Shown here one piece after another: positions 46,241 to 58,487 of a DNA stretch of 64,000 nt; the first letter of the stretch is position 1; each line of letters starts with the position of its first letter. Source of the stretch: Vandiemenella viatica (Eukaryota; Arthropoda; Insecta; Orthoptera; Morabidae); the NCBI GenBank assembly GCA_031002005.1, contig JARYHS010008074.1:271003930-271067929 (forward strand). The letters run 5' to 3'. Both the position numbers and the translations under genes were made by a program. The notes beneath the pieces were generated by a model. It saw only the letters and a list, made by a program, of their open reading frames with translations, searched no databases and was not told where the DNA came from.

Positions 46241-46625
46241 CACAAACCACCTCCACTTTCACCAACCATGTCACTGGGGAAAGGATTCCAATAACAGGAC
46301 ACACGAAACCTGCCATGTAATGTACCAGTTAAAGTACAACCACTGTTTGGCTTCATGTATAGATTTGACCACCAATCCTCTAGCCATAATAATGAATGGC
46401 CATTGACAGACGGTATTTACATGGAACCCAAAGCGCCAAGTAATTGTCCACGCCTTTTCCCATGACGCAAATAATTTCAAACTTTTGAGTCATGGTCCGT
46501 GCTACCAGAGTGCTCTCCAATAGCAACAGATCTTCTGAACTTGAAAGGTGGGAACTTGCCTACCTTTATTAACTGGGTACAAGGCAACCACTTGGTCTCA
46601 ACATAAGATAGTATCCAGTCATTAT
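46241..46625 (+). pseudogene. PLE block 3: GIY-YIG endonuclease remnant and 3' end
   Basis: The reading CHVMYQLKYNHC and then LTTNPLAIIMNGH corresponds to the degenerate GIY...YIG core and R/H block, and VIVHAFSHDANNF to the following His block. Near 46600 it reads the PLE ending words. This is the continuation of the fragment stopped at 38478. Confidence 0.65.
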
Positions 46626-46769
46626 TTCATTTTTATTTACATTTTTCTCATCCTCTTCTTGCTTCCACCCCACTAATTTAATTGAATCAATGCTAAACAG
46701 AAGTGATATTTAACTTCATAGAGTCTTTGATTTAATTTTTAAAATTCTTTATTTATTTATGCTTTTTTA

Positions 46770-47908
46770 TACATTGAAGAGCCAAATAAACTGGTACACC
46801 TGCCTAATATCATGTAGGTCCCCCAACAGCACGCAGAAGTGCTGCAACACGACATGGTATGGACTCGACTTATGTCTGAACTAGTGCTGGAGGGAACTGA
46901 AACCATGCATCCTGCAGGGCTGTCCTTAAATCCGTAAGAGTATGAGGGGGTGGAGATCTCTTCTGAATGGAACGTAGCAAGGCATCCCACATATGCTCAA
47001 TAATGTTCATGTCCGGCAAGTTTGGTGGCCAGCAGATGTGTTTAAACTCAGAAGAGTGTTCCTGGAGTCACTATGTAGCAATGCTGGACATGTGAGGTGT
47101 CACATTGTTCTGCTGGAATTGCCCAATTCCATCAGAATGCACAATGCACATGAATGGATGCAGATGATCAGCCAGAATGCTTACGTATGTGTCACCTGTC
47201 AGCAGTATCAGGGGTCCCATGTCATTCCAACTGCACACGCCCCACAGAGCAGGGTCCATGAATTCATGAGGTTGTCTCCATATCTGTACACGTCCATCCG
47301 CTTGATACAATTGGAAATGAGGCTAGTCAGACCAGGCAACATGTTTCCAATCATCAATAGTCCAATGTCGGTGTTGATGGGCCCTGACGAAGTGTCGTGC
47401 ACTCAGCAACGGTACACGAGTGGGCCTTCGGCTCCGAAAGCCCATGTCGTTGATATTTCGTTGAATGGTTCGCACGCTGACACTTGTTGGTAGCCCAGTA
47501 TTGAAATCCACAGCGATTTGCGGAAGGGTTGCACTTCTGTCACGCTGAACGATTCTCTTCAGTCGTCGTTGCAGGATCTTTTTCCGGCCACAGCGATGTC
47601 AGAGATTTGATGTTTTACTGGATTCCCGATATTCATGGTGCAGTCGTAAAATGGTCATACGAGAAAATCCCCACCTCAATGTTATCTCGGAGATGCTGTG
47701 TCCCGTCTCTTGTGTACCAACTATAACACCACGTTCAAACTCACTTAAATCATGATAACCTGCCTTTGTAGCAGCAGTAACCAATCTAATGCCTGAGCCA
47801 AACACCTGTTGTCTTATATAGGAATTGCCGACCGCAGCGCAGTACTCTGTTTACATATCTCTGTGTTTGCATAAGCATACCTATACCAGCTTCTTTGTTC
47901 TTTAGTGC
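46770..47908 (-). pseudogene. Tc1-like transposon with degenerate transposase
   Basis: Tc1/mariner superfamily DDE transposase. In order on the minus strand: HDLSEFERGVIVGTQETGHS and EITLRWGFSRMTILRLH (paired helix-turn-helix, 47740-47640), DFNTGLPTSVSVRTIQRNI and GFRSRRPTRVPLLSARH, then RHWTIDDWKHVAWSD (first aspartate, about 47325), WGVCSWNDMGPL, and the second aspartate region VHSDGIGQFQQNN (about 47120). A deletion removes part of the DE.. to YRADGR stretch, and several stops occur. The ends (CATTGAAGAGCCAAATAAAC at left and the complement of CCAGCTTCTTTGTTC at right) form an imperfect TIR next to TA at 46770. Confidence 0.85.
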
Positions 47909-47909
47909 A

Positions 47910-49355
47910 TTTAGTTTGAATATATTATTTTATTCTTTCCACCCACAAGAGATCAGTTTTGAAAAATTAACAATGTTCGGGTATTAGCTTTAAATCACTG
48001 CCCCTCTACCTGTCGTCTGTTTGGATTTACCCCCACCATTTTCCTGGCCAACAGTGATTCTATGAGGCAGTCTCTCACAACATCCCACCCTCCATAATGT
48101 TCCCCTGTTGAAAAAGGGCTAGCCTCAAAAATTCCTATATTATTTGTGGTTTTGTCTTTTTTATGTGTTGATGTCCCACATCCATCATCTAAAGATAAAT
48201 GGTGGTACATTTTGATATCCTAATCAGTAATTCCTTTTTGCTGCTTAGCATTTTTTATTTCATTTATATATATTATTAAAGAAAACAAAGGAGCTAAAAA
48301 GCAGTTACATTAAATATTTGAATTGGATAAAAACCACCGCTTACCATAGAGTAAGAGTCCTGCAACTCAAAACACAAAAAAAACATACATAAAAGTTTCC
48401 ACAAATTACTAAAAAAATTTTTGTTGAATGCGATTCATGCACTGTATTAGTTTCTTTGTCCCAATAGCATTATGTTAACCGTGACATAATCAGTTTAAGA
48501 ATTTCCATACTTTACACACTACTTGAACAAATTTCTGGCAATATCCAAAATTTCTTTGATAGTTTATCTATGAATTAGCAGCATAAATATCAAAATGCGC
48601 ATGGACGAAGTCATGGGTACAGCTAGTATTTATATAAAAAATCAGGCATTCATAAACTGCATCATCATGGACAAACCAATGCACCAATTTAGGCCATATT
48701 CACGTGAAATATTATAGAGGCCATGTGAAAAGTTTAATATATTCCAATTTGTGATGCTAGAGTCTGACAGGCATATTGACTGTGACAAGACTACGCTCCC
48801 AATGGATTTTATATGTAACGACGGTGGAGCTCTCTAGCAGCCAAAGTGTTTGCCAGGAGTGATGTGTTCCGACTTTGCAACTCTATTAGGGAGTTTTTAT
48901 TACAGTTTTTATATACTTGCAAATAAAGCAATCTATTCGTAAACACTTTTGGCAATACCATTTCAAATAGTGCTTGCAGAGAAGTCACATGAACAACATT
49001 GAGGTATGCCAGTGGGTCATCAAGCTTTACTAATTAGTGATAGTTTCAAGAACAGGTAGACACAAATGATGCACTCAAATGTCACTGAAGCATCGCATAT
49101 AATATAAATTCAGAAAAAGAAATCAAAAACATTAAGAAAAAAAAGGATAATATTCTGCCAATATTTCTTTAAAAGCTTGTCAGCAAATTATCAGCACAGA
49201 TATCAAATCCCACATGATGAATTCATGGACACAGCAAGTACATAATAAATCTGTAAGCTAACTATACAATACAATACAATATAATCATTTTCCATTGATC
49301 CCTATATAAGAGACTGGCTCTGTCGAAAGTTGTCAATTTACAGATAAACAGTTGC
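47910..49355. other. 1.4 kb without a recognised gene
   Basis: AT-rich. A CA/T-rich block at 47990-48210 and ordinary noncoding sequence after it. No repeat ends recognised. Confidence 0.4.
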
Positions 49356-49357
49356 AT

Positions 49358-49610
49358 AACAAAATAATAAGTACACCACCAGTCATAGTATACATGGTAC
49401 ATTAAACACTTCCATTACAAAATAATACATACACCAGAAGATGTACAGTCATAGCATATATGGTACAAAATAAAAAAAAAAATCCGTAACAAAATAATAC
49501 ATACACCACAAGATGTACAGTCATAACATATATGGTACCGTAAACAATTACGTAAGAAACTAAATACATACACCAGGAGATGTACAGTCATACCATACAT
49601 GGTAAATTAA
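49358..49610. repeat. Minisatellite of ~70 bp in a LINE 3' UTR, four units
   Basis: AATAATACATACACCA..AGATGTACAGTCATA..ATATATGGTA repeats at about 49361, 49420, 49491 and 49560 with variable linkers. The minus strand leads into it directly from the LINE C-terminus at 49620. Confidence 0.8.
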
Positions 49611-49619
49611 TTATGTGAA

Positions 49620-50010
49620 CTATATTTACACAAGATACTGGCAGTTATTTTTAAGATACCTTAGAAATAAATTCTTGGACAGAGTAGAAGGAGTTGTCAA
49701 TTAAAAATTCTTTCGATGTTTTCCTGAATTTATTCTTATCATCTACTAGACGTTTAATATGTGTTGGGAGCATGTTGAAGATATGTATCCCTGAATATCA
49801 TACCCCTTTTTGAACAAATGACAATGGCTTGTAAGTCTTGTGAAGATCATTTTTACTTCTAGTGCCATAATTGTGTATTTTGCTATTTGTTTCAAACAAA
49901 GTATAATTTGTGACTACAAAGGACATTAATGTGTATATATACTCAGATGCTAATGTTAAAATCCCTAACTTCTTGAACTGCATCCATTTGAGGGTTTGCA
50001 GAAGCATCAC
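49620..50010 (-). pseudogene. LINE C-terminal fragment
   Basis: The reading MQFKKLGILTLASEYIY, NYGTRSKNDLHKTY and VQKGV (stop) YSGIHIFNMLPTHIKR, then FLIDNSFYSVQEF is the C-terminus of a non-LTR retrotransposon RT (KGVKIFN.LP type). One in-frame stop lies near 49799. The 3' end is the minisatellite. Confidence 0.75.
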
Positions 50011-50171
50011 ACATTAATTACTGCACCAATTTGGATAGGGTTTTTACATCTTAAAAGATGGTGGGGGTTTTCACATTTTAAAAGATGATATAGTTTAAAA
50101 TCTGCAATAAATCTTCTGACAAAGTGAATTGGGAATGGAGGAAGAAATGGTAATTCACTTGTGCTCAGAAC

Positions 50172-50712
50172 CATGGAGGAAGGAAATATATGGAGACGAC
50201 GTAAGAGACCTTCACCACGCATTGAAGTGAAGCAGGGCAGAGGAGGAGTGGGGGGGGGGCATGGCCGGAGTGGAGGGGGCATGGCCGTTTCCATACAGAC
50301 ACGGGGAATATTGTACAAAAACCTCAAGGGGACTCTAGGATAAAGGTGACGCCGCAATCTGGTGATGGATTATTAAGTAACTCAATATGACAAATAAAAA
50401 ATGAGGAATAAAATTTTTTGATAGCCTGCTTAGTTTTCGAGATATTCTGTCCCAAATGTGAAATGGTTTTGGTTGAAATTCAGAAGAAAAAATTGGTCAA
50501 AGTCAATTTTCATGATGGATTCTTATTTAAAAAGACGAGACAAATGAAAAATAAAGAATAATTTTTTTCGATATCTTGCTTAGTTTTCGGGATATACTGG
50601 GAACATCGCAATTGTTTGGAAGCGCAATATCGCCACTGCCGCCACTTCGCATGCGCGAGCCTGCTTCACCAATTTAACGTCACTTCTTCTCCATATATTT
50701 CCTTCCTCCATG
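50172..50712. mobile_element. Non-autonomous P-like element 1
   Basis: Both ends read CATGGAGGAAGGAAATATAT (TIR of at least 23 bp), flanked by CTCAGAAC (50164-50171) and CTAAGAAC (50713-50720), an 8-bp duplication with one mismatch. Inside are two 150-bp-spaced modules (50364 and 50514) of fold-back MITE arm type. P superfamily membership is inferred from element 2. Confidence 0.82.
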
Positions 50713-50808
50713 CTAAGAACAGATAGGTGCAACAGATCATACTGAATCTTAGATGACACATACTCCTTTACAAAAGAAACCTGCCAAAGATCATGCAACA
50801 ATAAAAGA

Positions 50809-52372
50809 CATGTAGGAAGGAAATATATGGAGACGACGCAAGCGACCTTCACCACGCAATGAAGTGAAGCCGGGCGGAGGAGGAGTGGGGAGGTATGGAC
50901 TAACCCTAACAGACACGGCGTATATGTACAAAAACCTCAAGGGGACTCTATTAACGTTAGGTCGCAATCTGGAGATGGATTATTATGTAACTCGATGAGA
51001 CAAATAAACAATGAAGAATAAATTTTTTTGATATCATGCTTAGTTTTCGAGATATTCTGTCTCAAATGTGAAATGGTATTGTTTGAAATTCAGAAGAAAA
51101 AAATGGTCAAACTCAAATGCGATGACGGATTCTTATTTAAAAATACTAGCGAAATATAAAATAAAGAATAAAAATTTTCGATATTTCGCCTAGTTCTCGA
51201 GATATACTGTATCAAAAGTGAGGTGTCTTGAGTTGAAATGCAGAAGAAACATTTCGCAAAAGTCATATTTAATGATCGATTCTTATATAACACGACGAGA
51301 AAAATCGAAAATAAAGAATAAAATTTTTCGATATCTTGCTTATTTTTCGGGATATACTGGGATTGGGTTGATATGCGACCTGGACTAAAAATTAATTCTG
51401 CCAAAGCCACAATGAACTACATGGTGGAAATGCAGAATGGATATTTCAGTTGTTTTTACTACCACTTGTGGTTAGGTTGAAATGAGGCCTAGACCAGAAT
51501 AAAAATAGTTATTTTGTTAACATACATCGTAAGCTAAATTGGGAATAGCTGGAAGTGAAAGTAGTTTCCATCGCTATACACGTTTTGTCACTAACTTGGT
51601 TCTCATGAAATTACTAACAGTAATAGATAAATTCTTTGTCCCTTATGGAACAACAAAACCATTCTGGTACAGACTGAATTTAGACATAAGTTAACCACAA
51701 TCTCCATTAAATTGCCGTTACAGAATCAAACTATGTAGACATACCCACACACGCGTATTTGAATCGCAAACTGTATTTGCGGTAACATCGTTTGCTTCAT
51801 CAAGATTCCTAGATTGCATAGCATAATTTAACACATTTAATTTCATCATACAGTATAAACTACAACGTGACGAAGGAAAGCGCAATACTAAATTAACTGA
51901 ACCGCGATGTAAAACACACCCCCTTAAAATCTCATTTTCAACACTCGTTAAAAAGTAATGCTAGTCTATTATGTGCAAAATAGCAAGGTATGCTGATTTT
52001 CTACACTACACCAACAAAAATTTGAGAACAAAGTCATCCCATTGAGAGCTATGACTAAATATTTATAGACATACGCCAAAGTTTACAATTCCCACTGACC
52101 ACTTCAACAACAATTATTAGAATACAACTTACCTATGAAATGATATTCCAGGTTCTTTCCTCTCTTGCCTATTTATGCAACCGTATGCAACACAAGATGG
52201 CATTATAAAACACTTATGCACATTACAAAATGAAATAATCAGAACATCAGACACAGTGTGAACTCGGCAATTGTTTGGGTTACAATACCGCTCCTGCCGC
52301 CATGCGGGAGAGTTTAGAGCCTGCTTCACAGTTTTAACGTCACTTCTCCTCCATATATTTCCTTCCTCCATG
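50809..52372. mobile_element. P-like element 2 with a THAP exon
   Basis: The ends are CATGTAGGAAGGAAATATAT at left and the complement CATGGAGGAAGGAAATATAT at right. The flanking 8-mers ATAAAAGA and ATAAAAAC match at six positions. It shares its left 170 bp and right 80 bp with element 1. Three 150-bp-spaced modules lie at 50974, 51124 and 51274. The only coding is the THAP exon on the minus strand near the right end; the catalytic part is missing. Confidence 0.75.
52133..52203 (-). CDS. First exon of a THAP-domain (P-element-type) protein
   Basis: The exon starts with Met at 52203: MPSCVAYGCINRQERKEPGI then SFHR. It has the C-x4-C half of the zinc-binding THAP domain, which P transposases use to bind their own ends. 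It ends in AG followed by the donor GTAAGT at 52132. No second exon (His-x2... Cys part) was found in the element. A longer upstream reading (to 52371) is open but lies in the 5' region. Confidence 0.7.
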
Positions 52373-52379
52373 ATAAAAA

Positions 52380-53062
52380 CACTCCTCTTTAGACTATATA
52401 ACTTTGGTTATTTATTTCTTCAGTTTTCTGAAATATGTTTGAATAAACTACTTTGATTAATGTATTTTTGTTTTAAACCACTACACTTCAATAAGCATAA
52501 TTAAATTGTGATATTTATTTTATGATAGACATCTTTTTCCTTAATGTCAATAATTGTTGTTTATTTTGTGTGCATTTTTTTCATGTCCCCATTTAATAAT
52601 GTGATTTTTTTTTACCCTAGTTAAGTGTTAAGGAAATAATATATTACACACTGCATGTAAAATCTATTTGTTATGACCTCTGATATAATCCTAACAAAAA
52701 GTTTATGCTTAGTAATTTCTTCAATTTTCTCAAATTTAGTAAGTTAGAATACACGGAAAATGTTAATTAAACCATTATAACAAACATTAATGGTGTAAAC
52801 ATCAAAATAAAATTGTATAATTTAATTTACAGTAAAGATCAAAAAGATACTAGGTTACAAACATTTATATTTTGCTACTAAAAGAAAAGGATAACATATT
52901 ACTGCTCACACCAAAGTCTACACAGACAAACCAGTAGGCAAAAGCTTAATACTGCTTGTTTTAATTGTGGTTTATTTCACATCTGGATTTAGAAAATGTT
53001 ATTTTTTACTAAATTTACTGATATGGAAATCATAGATTATAAATCACATTTAAAATCCTTTT
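52380..53062. other. AT-rich stretch, one ancient local duplication
   Basis: No gene. The block around 52660-52712 (GATATAATCCTAACAAAAAG) is repeated at 53514-53545 (GATATAATCTTAACAAAG), and the flanking TTTGTTATGA matches TTTGTTGTGA at 53060; the later copy is split by the MITE at 53071. Confidence 0.5.
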
Positions 53063-53070
53063 GTTGTGAT

Positions 53071-53288
53071 CAGTGGCGTAGCTAGGTCAACAAGGGCCCC
53101 GGTGCAAAAAATTTATTTTGGGCCCTCAGGCCAGACGGGCGACCTTTTTTTTTGCTTCGTGTGCTGGTACAGGCCGCCTTAGCTGAGGATTGGGGCCCTT
53201 GAGTTGTCCTTAGGGGCCCCACTGAGCAGCGAGGGCCCTTAGTGGGGGTCTTCCTGTGTCTCAGGGGCACCTTTAGACAACAGTAGAC

Positions 53289-53348
<60 letters not shown>

Positions 53349-53504
53349 GCCAGTTTGCCGAGAGGGCTTGTGGGCCCTCTCTAAACTGCGCTTGGGTGCC
53401 CCCAGAGATGCGCTTTGGGGCCCCTTGAGGTATGCTTGTGGGCTCCCTGAGCGTAGGGGCCCCGGTGCACTGCACCGCCTAGCCCCATAGTAGCTACGCC
53501 CCTG
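53071..53504. mobile_element. hAT-type MITE, 434 bp, perfect 8-bp duplication
   Basis: The ends are CAGTGGCGTAGCTAG and (complement) CAGGGGCGTAGCTAC; the target duplication GTTGTGAT lies at 53063-53070 and 53505-53512. The body is G/C-rich with repeated GGGGCCC words and a central run of about 55 A at 53290-53345. Confidence 0.93.
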
Positions 53505-54827
53505 GTTGTGATCTCAGATATAATCTTAACAAAGTTTATGCTTCATAATGGGACAGCATGTGGGTTTTTATTGTTGTTACTGTTTACCTGTAGGTAATTG
53601 ATATGGATTTTCTTACATAGGTTCATGAATAATTACTAACATGATTTCTTATATTTCAAATATACATAAAACAAAACTTTCGGACATCAGTATGAAAACT
53701 GAACCTAAGATAACTAAAAGAAAGGAAATTCCTTAGATGACATTTACATTTTTTGCTCCTCCATGATATTATTGGTACTAGAAAAATGGAGTAAAGCATT
53801 TACACACACAGCAATATCCACATTCATGCGAAACAGTGGGTAAATGCTAGCAGGGCACTCTAGAGGTTTTGCCGCCCCGGACAAATAGACAAATTGCCGT
53901 TCCTTAAGATTATGTCGAATTATATATTTAAAAAAAATAATTAATTTTTTATCGAATAAAATATTTAATTTTAAATTTTAGTAAAATCATATATTCATAA
54001 ATAAACTTTTTGAATTTTGCTCTAGCGGCACAAAATAGAGAAATTAATTATGAAATATCTGTACACAGCTACAAATTAACCATATTTTTTACATTTTTAA
54101 ATGCTATTACTGATGGATATTATCACACAAACAATCTATATGCCATTATTTTGAAAATAAAACGAGATTACATCAAATTCGCTAAAATCACAACAACAAA
54201 AAAACCTTTTTTCTTACTTTCAGGTTGCGAATTTTTTATTACATCTTAAAATTTACTTCATCAGCAATTTCATACTCAATTGCCAAAATGGCTAAATCAT
54301 TAAATTATCAATTTCTTGGTTTTCGTAAATGCTTAGCAAGGCGTCGTATACATCTCCCAAATGAAATTTTAAAGGGTTTAATGCCTCTATCCTACTCTCC
54401 CATCTAGTGTCACTCCATGTTTTCAAAGCTGAACCCTTAACATGTTTTGCCCATCGAAAAGTAGATGTCAAAAAGAATAAATATATTTTTTGGACCATGT
54501 TGAAGAAATTAGCGGCTTCCAAGGATGCATTTGCCATTAATAACAAGATTGAGAGAATGGCTACTACACGGAACATTGAATGCTCGGGAATTATATTATT
54601 TATTTCTAGATAGCACTCCTGCTTTATTGCCCCTCATATTGGACCCGTTGTCAGTCCCTGTCCTCTGATATCCTGAAAATTTTGACACAAGTCATTAAGT
54701 TCTCCAACTATAATGTCAGACATTTGTTTTGCTGTGGATCTTTCAACTGGTAAGAAGCCTTAAAAACTTTCATTAATTTTAATTTCAACATCAGGATTAA
54801 ATTTATTGGTTGAAACATATCTGATTA

Positions 54828-55072
54828 CAAGCCCCCCCCCCCCCCTAAATGTATCTAGGTCCATCCCCGACATTGTAATATTGGAGACCTTTTATTTTTT
54901 TAGCTCTACGGATTCGAGATCCGTAGAGGCCGACTCAAGCTCCCCCCCCCTCCCCCAAAACGAAAATCCACTGAAGGCAACCAAGCACTCTGAATCAAAA
55001 TTCACTCAAGCCAAGCCCCCCCCCCCCCCAAACCAAATTCCTGGATCCGTCCCTGTCGGTTTGTATATTGTT
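54828..55072. repeat. Cluster of C-tracts in two tandem MITE-like ends
   Basis: Runs of 10-14 C at 54831-54845, 54942-54956 and 55017-55030. Two are followed by similar words: CTAGGTCCATCCCCGACA and CTGGATCCGTCCCTGTCGG. This suggests two same-orientation copies of one non-autonomous element end inserted in the transposase gene. Confidence 0.5.
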
Positions 55073-55591
55073 CCCAAGATATTGAGCTTTAGTCTACTTT
55101 TTAGAGCACTCAAAGGACGTGCTCTTCCATAATGGGATCGTATTCAGACAGTAACTCAACTATTTTTAAGAAATTACCGGTATTATGCTCAAACAACTTG
55201 TCGCTTGTACCTTGAAAAACCAGTCAACTTTTACCAAGCATTTTGGTAATTGCAAAATTCTTAGAAGCACTTCATTCCAATGATTTATTTCGGCATTAGT
55301 AACTCTTTAAATGGCAGCATCTACAGTTTTATAACAATTTAATCTTTTTTACTTGAATATGATTTTTCGAATTTCATGCTCTTTTAACGTTTCGTCGAGG
55401 TGCTTCCAATTTTTAAAACCCTCCTTTGAGAGAGAACTAAGTAAACAGCCGAAAATTTTGTAACAGAAGAAGTAAATGCAGTTTTGTGAAAGATAGTAGC
55501 TAATCTCGCAATATTTGCTCTCCGTTGCTTAAAATTCGTGCATAATATTTTGCGCTAAAATGTCGATCTGTGTCATTGGAAGGAAATTTGT

Positions 55592-56200
55592 GGCAGTTCT
55601 ATCATTACCGTGGCGCCAAAATCTGATGATTGATTCTTGCAGAACTCGATGAAATAAATCGAAAATAAAGAATAAAATTTTTTGATATCTCGCTTGGTTT
55701 TCGAGATATAGCATGTTAAAAATCAGCCATAGGTATAGCTCCTTCTGCTTTTGATGTTTTTTTCTTCTGGTCCAGGCCGTATTTCAACCTAACAACAATC
55801 ACTAGGAAGAAAAGAATACACATATAATGCATTTCCACCAAGTTGATATGGTGATTTTGGTGAAAAAAAATTTTTTTTGGTCTAGGCCGGATCTCACCCT
55901 AACCTCATCACTTTTGAGATACAATATCTCGAGAACTAAGCGAGATATCAAAAAACTTTTTTCTTTATTTTCCATTTGTCTCATCGAGTTACGTAAGAAT
56001 TCATCATAAAATTTGGCTATAGCGAAATATTTCTTCTGGTCCAGGCCGTATTTCAACCTAACTACGTAAATTTTGAGATACGATATCTCGAGAACCAAGC
56101 GAGATATCAAAAAAATTTATTCTTTATTTTAGATTTGTTTTGTCGAGTTCTATAAAAATCAATCATCATATTGTGGCGCCACGGTAATGATAGAATCCCC
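55592..56200. mobile_element. Fold-back MITE, copy 2, perfect 8-bp duplication
   Basis: Arms start GGCAGTTCTATCATTACCG and (complement) GGGGATTCTATCATTACCG and continue paired through GTGGCGCCA, TGATGATTGATT, AGAACTCG, GATATCTCGCTTGGTT and CGAGATAT, giving more than 120 bp of inverted repeat. The target duplication AAATTTGT lies at 55584-55591 and 56201-56208. Confidence 0.92.
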
Positions 56201-57003
56201 AAATTTGTAATTATGCAATAGTTTAGGTGGATCTTGACTTACTAGAAAGATTCTTACGGCGTCTCGTAAAATTCTTGGCCACAAAGTTTTAGAACGCCTT
56301 CTGTGAGTCTCACGTTGGTGTCAGTTCCAGTTCGTTTAGAAACTTCGTTCATTTGTTTGCTTTTATTCTCTGTACTTCTTTTGTATCCCGACCTGATATT
56401 GAATTCTAAGATTTGTTTCGGGAAACCCTGAATACAGTATATATTTTTAACGCGCCAGATTGATTCTGCCTTTCCGCTTCCTTTCCCAACCTTCTTTTTT
56501 TTTTGTACTGGTAACCAGATAGTTTTCTTTGACCGTCAGACATTTTGGAAGAGGCACGCATGTAACTCAAACAATGTTCACTATAAAATAATATAAAAAG
56601 TAAATATTTATCCTTGTTCTAAATAAGCTAAAACCATAACTACGATAAATTATTCTCAGTCGATATAAAAAAATATTTATGCACAACACAAAATATTTTC
56701 CATACCCTGTGAACATAAAGAAAGTCTAGTGTTACTACACAGTCAAAGCTTATTCGCGGAGGATACTAACCGTAAATTCGCTGCAAATACAGAAACCGGG
56801 TATACAGAATGGCAATTTATATAGGCTTAAACGGAATACGTTCCAAGTTCACAAACAAACAAAAAAATGATGTTGTGGAGTGACTGTCGCGCAATGCACT
56901 TATTAAACCAACTGACAAAGTTATTCACATTCACTAAAATAGTTAATGAATTTCTTTTTGTTGAGACGATTTACAAATGCAGCAATTAGAGTATCTGTAA
57001 ACG

Positions 57004-57193
57004 CAGGCCCGCCGCTACCTGTTTGAGCGCCCGCGTGCAATACCGATTATGCCGCCCCCTGTTTAACTACAGCCAGTTGTGGATCTCGGAAATTTCCGAA
57101 CCGGGTCAAAAAAACTGACATGGCCGCCCCTTTAAACATTTCTTGCCGCCCCATTGTTGCCACACCGAGTGTCGCCGGAAGCAGCTGTTGAGC

Positions 57194-57224
<31 letters not shown>

Positions 57225-57355
57225 TCGCCCGCTACATAATACACTGCAAATTTTCGTCGCGGCGACAATGGAGTGGCAACTACCGCGACTGTCGATCACT
57301 CGTTTTGCCGCCCGCGTGCGGTGCACGCCTTCCACGCCCGCTTACGGCGGCCCTG
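57004..57355. mobile_element. hAT-type MITE, 352 bp, perfect 8-bp duplication
   Basis: The ends are CAGGCCCGCCG and (complement) CAGGGCCGCCG, with TGTAAACG at 56996-57003 and 57356-57363. It has GCCGCCC words and a central run of about 28 A at 57195-57222. Confidence 0.93.
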
Positions 57356-57363
57356 TGTAAACG

Positions 57364-58487
57364 GCATTCGTATATATAATAAGCATCATGGGTTATTATA
57401 TATTATCAGTTAACATTCGAAATTGAATATACTAATGGTATGTGAAGTACCTAATCGGTAATCAGCAGCTGGTAATATTATTTATTTATTAATGATTGTA
57501 AGTACTGTCACATACCCACTAAACTACAATATTTTAACAAGCGAACAAAGCTAGCGTATGTAATTTAACCCAACCATAACACTTACCATGCCCGTATCTA
57601 ATTTGTACAACAAATCTTGAGGCTCGGATTACAAGAAGAAATTATTATGCAAATTATTCCACTTCGATTTCCAATAACTAAGATCAATTTTGATTTGGTT
57701 CATCAATTCAATAAAATAAATACTCGGCATCTCCCGCCAAGCACTATCGATTCCATGTATTAGAGCCTAGCTGCAATTACGAAAAACAATCCTTTTCACC
57801 GCGTCTAGTAACTTTTGGGCAGTATACCATAACCTCGGAATCAGTGCAGGTAGCCGAGGTCAGGTGTAACAGCCCCCACCTACCGCACTTCTGTTGTGTG
57901 CTTTTGTCGTTGTGCGCTTATGTCATATATCCAACTAAATAACAGTTTAATCATAGATGTACTTACCTTTAGAAATTATGAAATCCTGAAGTAAATTTTA
58001 TGAACTTCCACTTATCACTAATAACGTAATAGTAAGACTGATGCTGTTGTGTAATGAAACCACTTTTATAATTAGCAATAATAAGCAATTTGAGACAACA
58101 ATAGTCGAAACAGCGTTCTACTCGTGTGCTAAGGCCCAATTCACACAGAAGAGACGTGGCGCGGACTTCGGGCTGAGACATGGCACAGACGCGGCGCATT
58201 TTGAAGTTGCTCCTATGGCGCAATTCACACAGAGGTGGTTGGGCAACGGCTCGCCCCTTTGAGGTCCGCACCCCGTCTCTTCGAAGTCTCTAGGGGCGCA
58301 CCCAAAAAGCTAAAAACTAAGTTTTTAATGAACGATAAAATCAGTATGTGGATTTTTTATTAATTGGGTATTTAACATATTAATATTATTAATATTTTTC
58401 TCACACTTACAGCCGAAATGTGCCCCTAAATTTTAGCGCCCCGGGCAAATGCCGGGTTTGCCCCCCCCCCCCCCTAGAGCGGGCCCT
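57364..58487. other. 5' part of the 4.6-kb hAT, no coding
   Basis: AT-rich, with two short same-orientation words CCCAATTCACACAGAAGAG (58136) and GCAATTCACACAGAGGTGG (58219) that look like remnants of another small element. Confidence 0.4.

Larger units (their letters stand above)
54250..56543 (-). pseudogene. hAT transposase (ZMYM1-like), broken by a fold-back MITE
   Basis: The N-terminus starts with Met at 56543: MSDGQRKLSGYQYKKKK, a basic start, then NVRLTEGVLKLCG by about 56290. The MITE at 55592-56200 interrupts it. Further on the minus strand FLPVERSTAKQMSDII and FQDIRGQGLTT (about 54760-54640) match the FD..RGQGYDNG block, and the 54576-54292 piece has FWAS-like FNMVQKIYLFFLTSTFRW and LKTWSDTRWESRIEAL, the conserved SDTRWE word. 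The C-terminal dimerisation motif was not found. Stops and indels are frequent. Confidence 0.78.
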
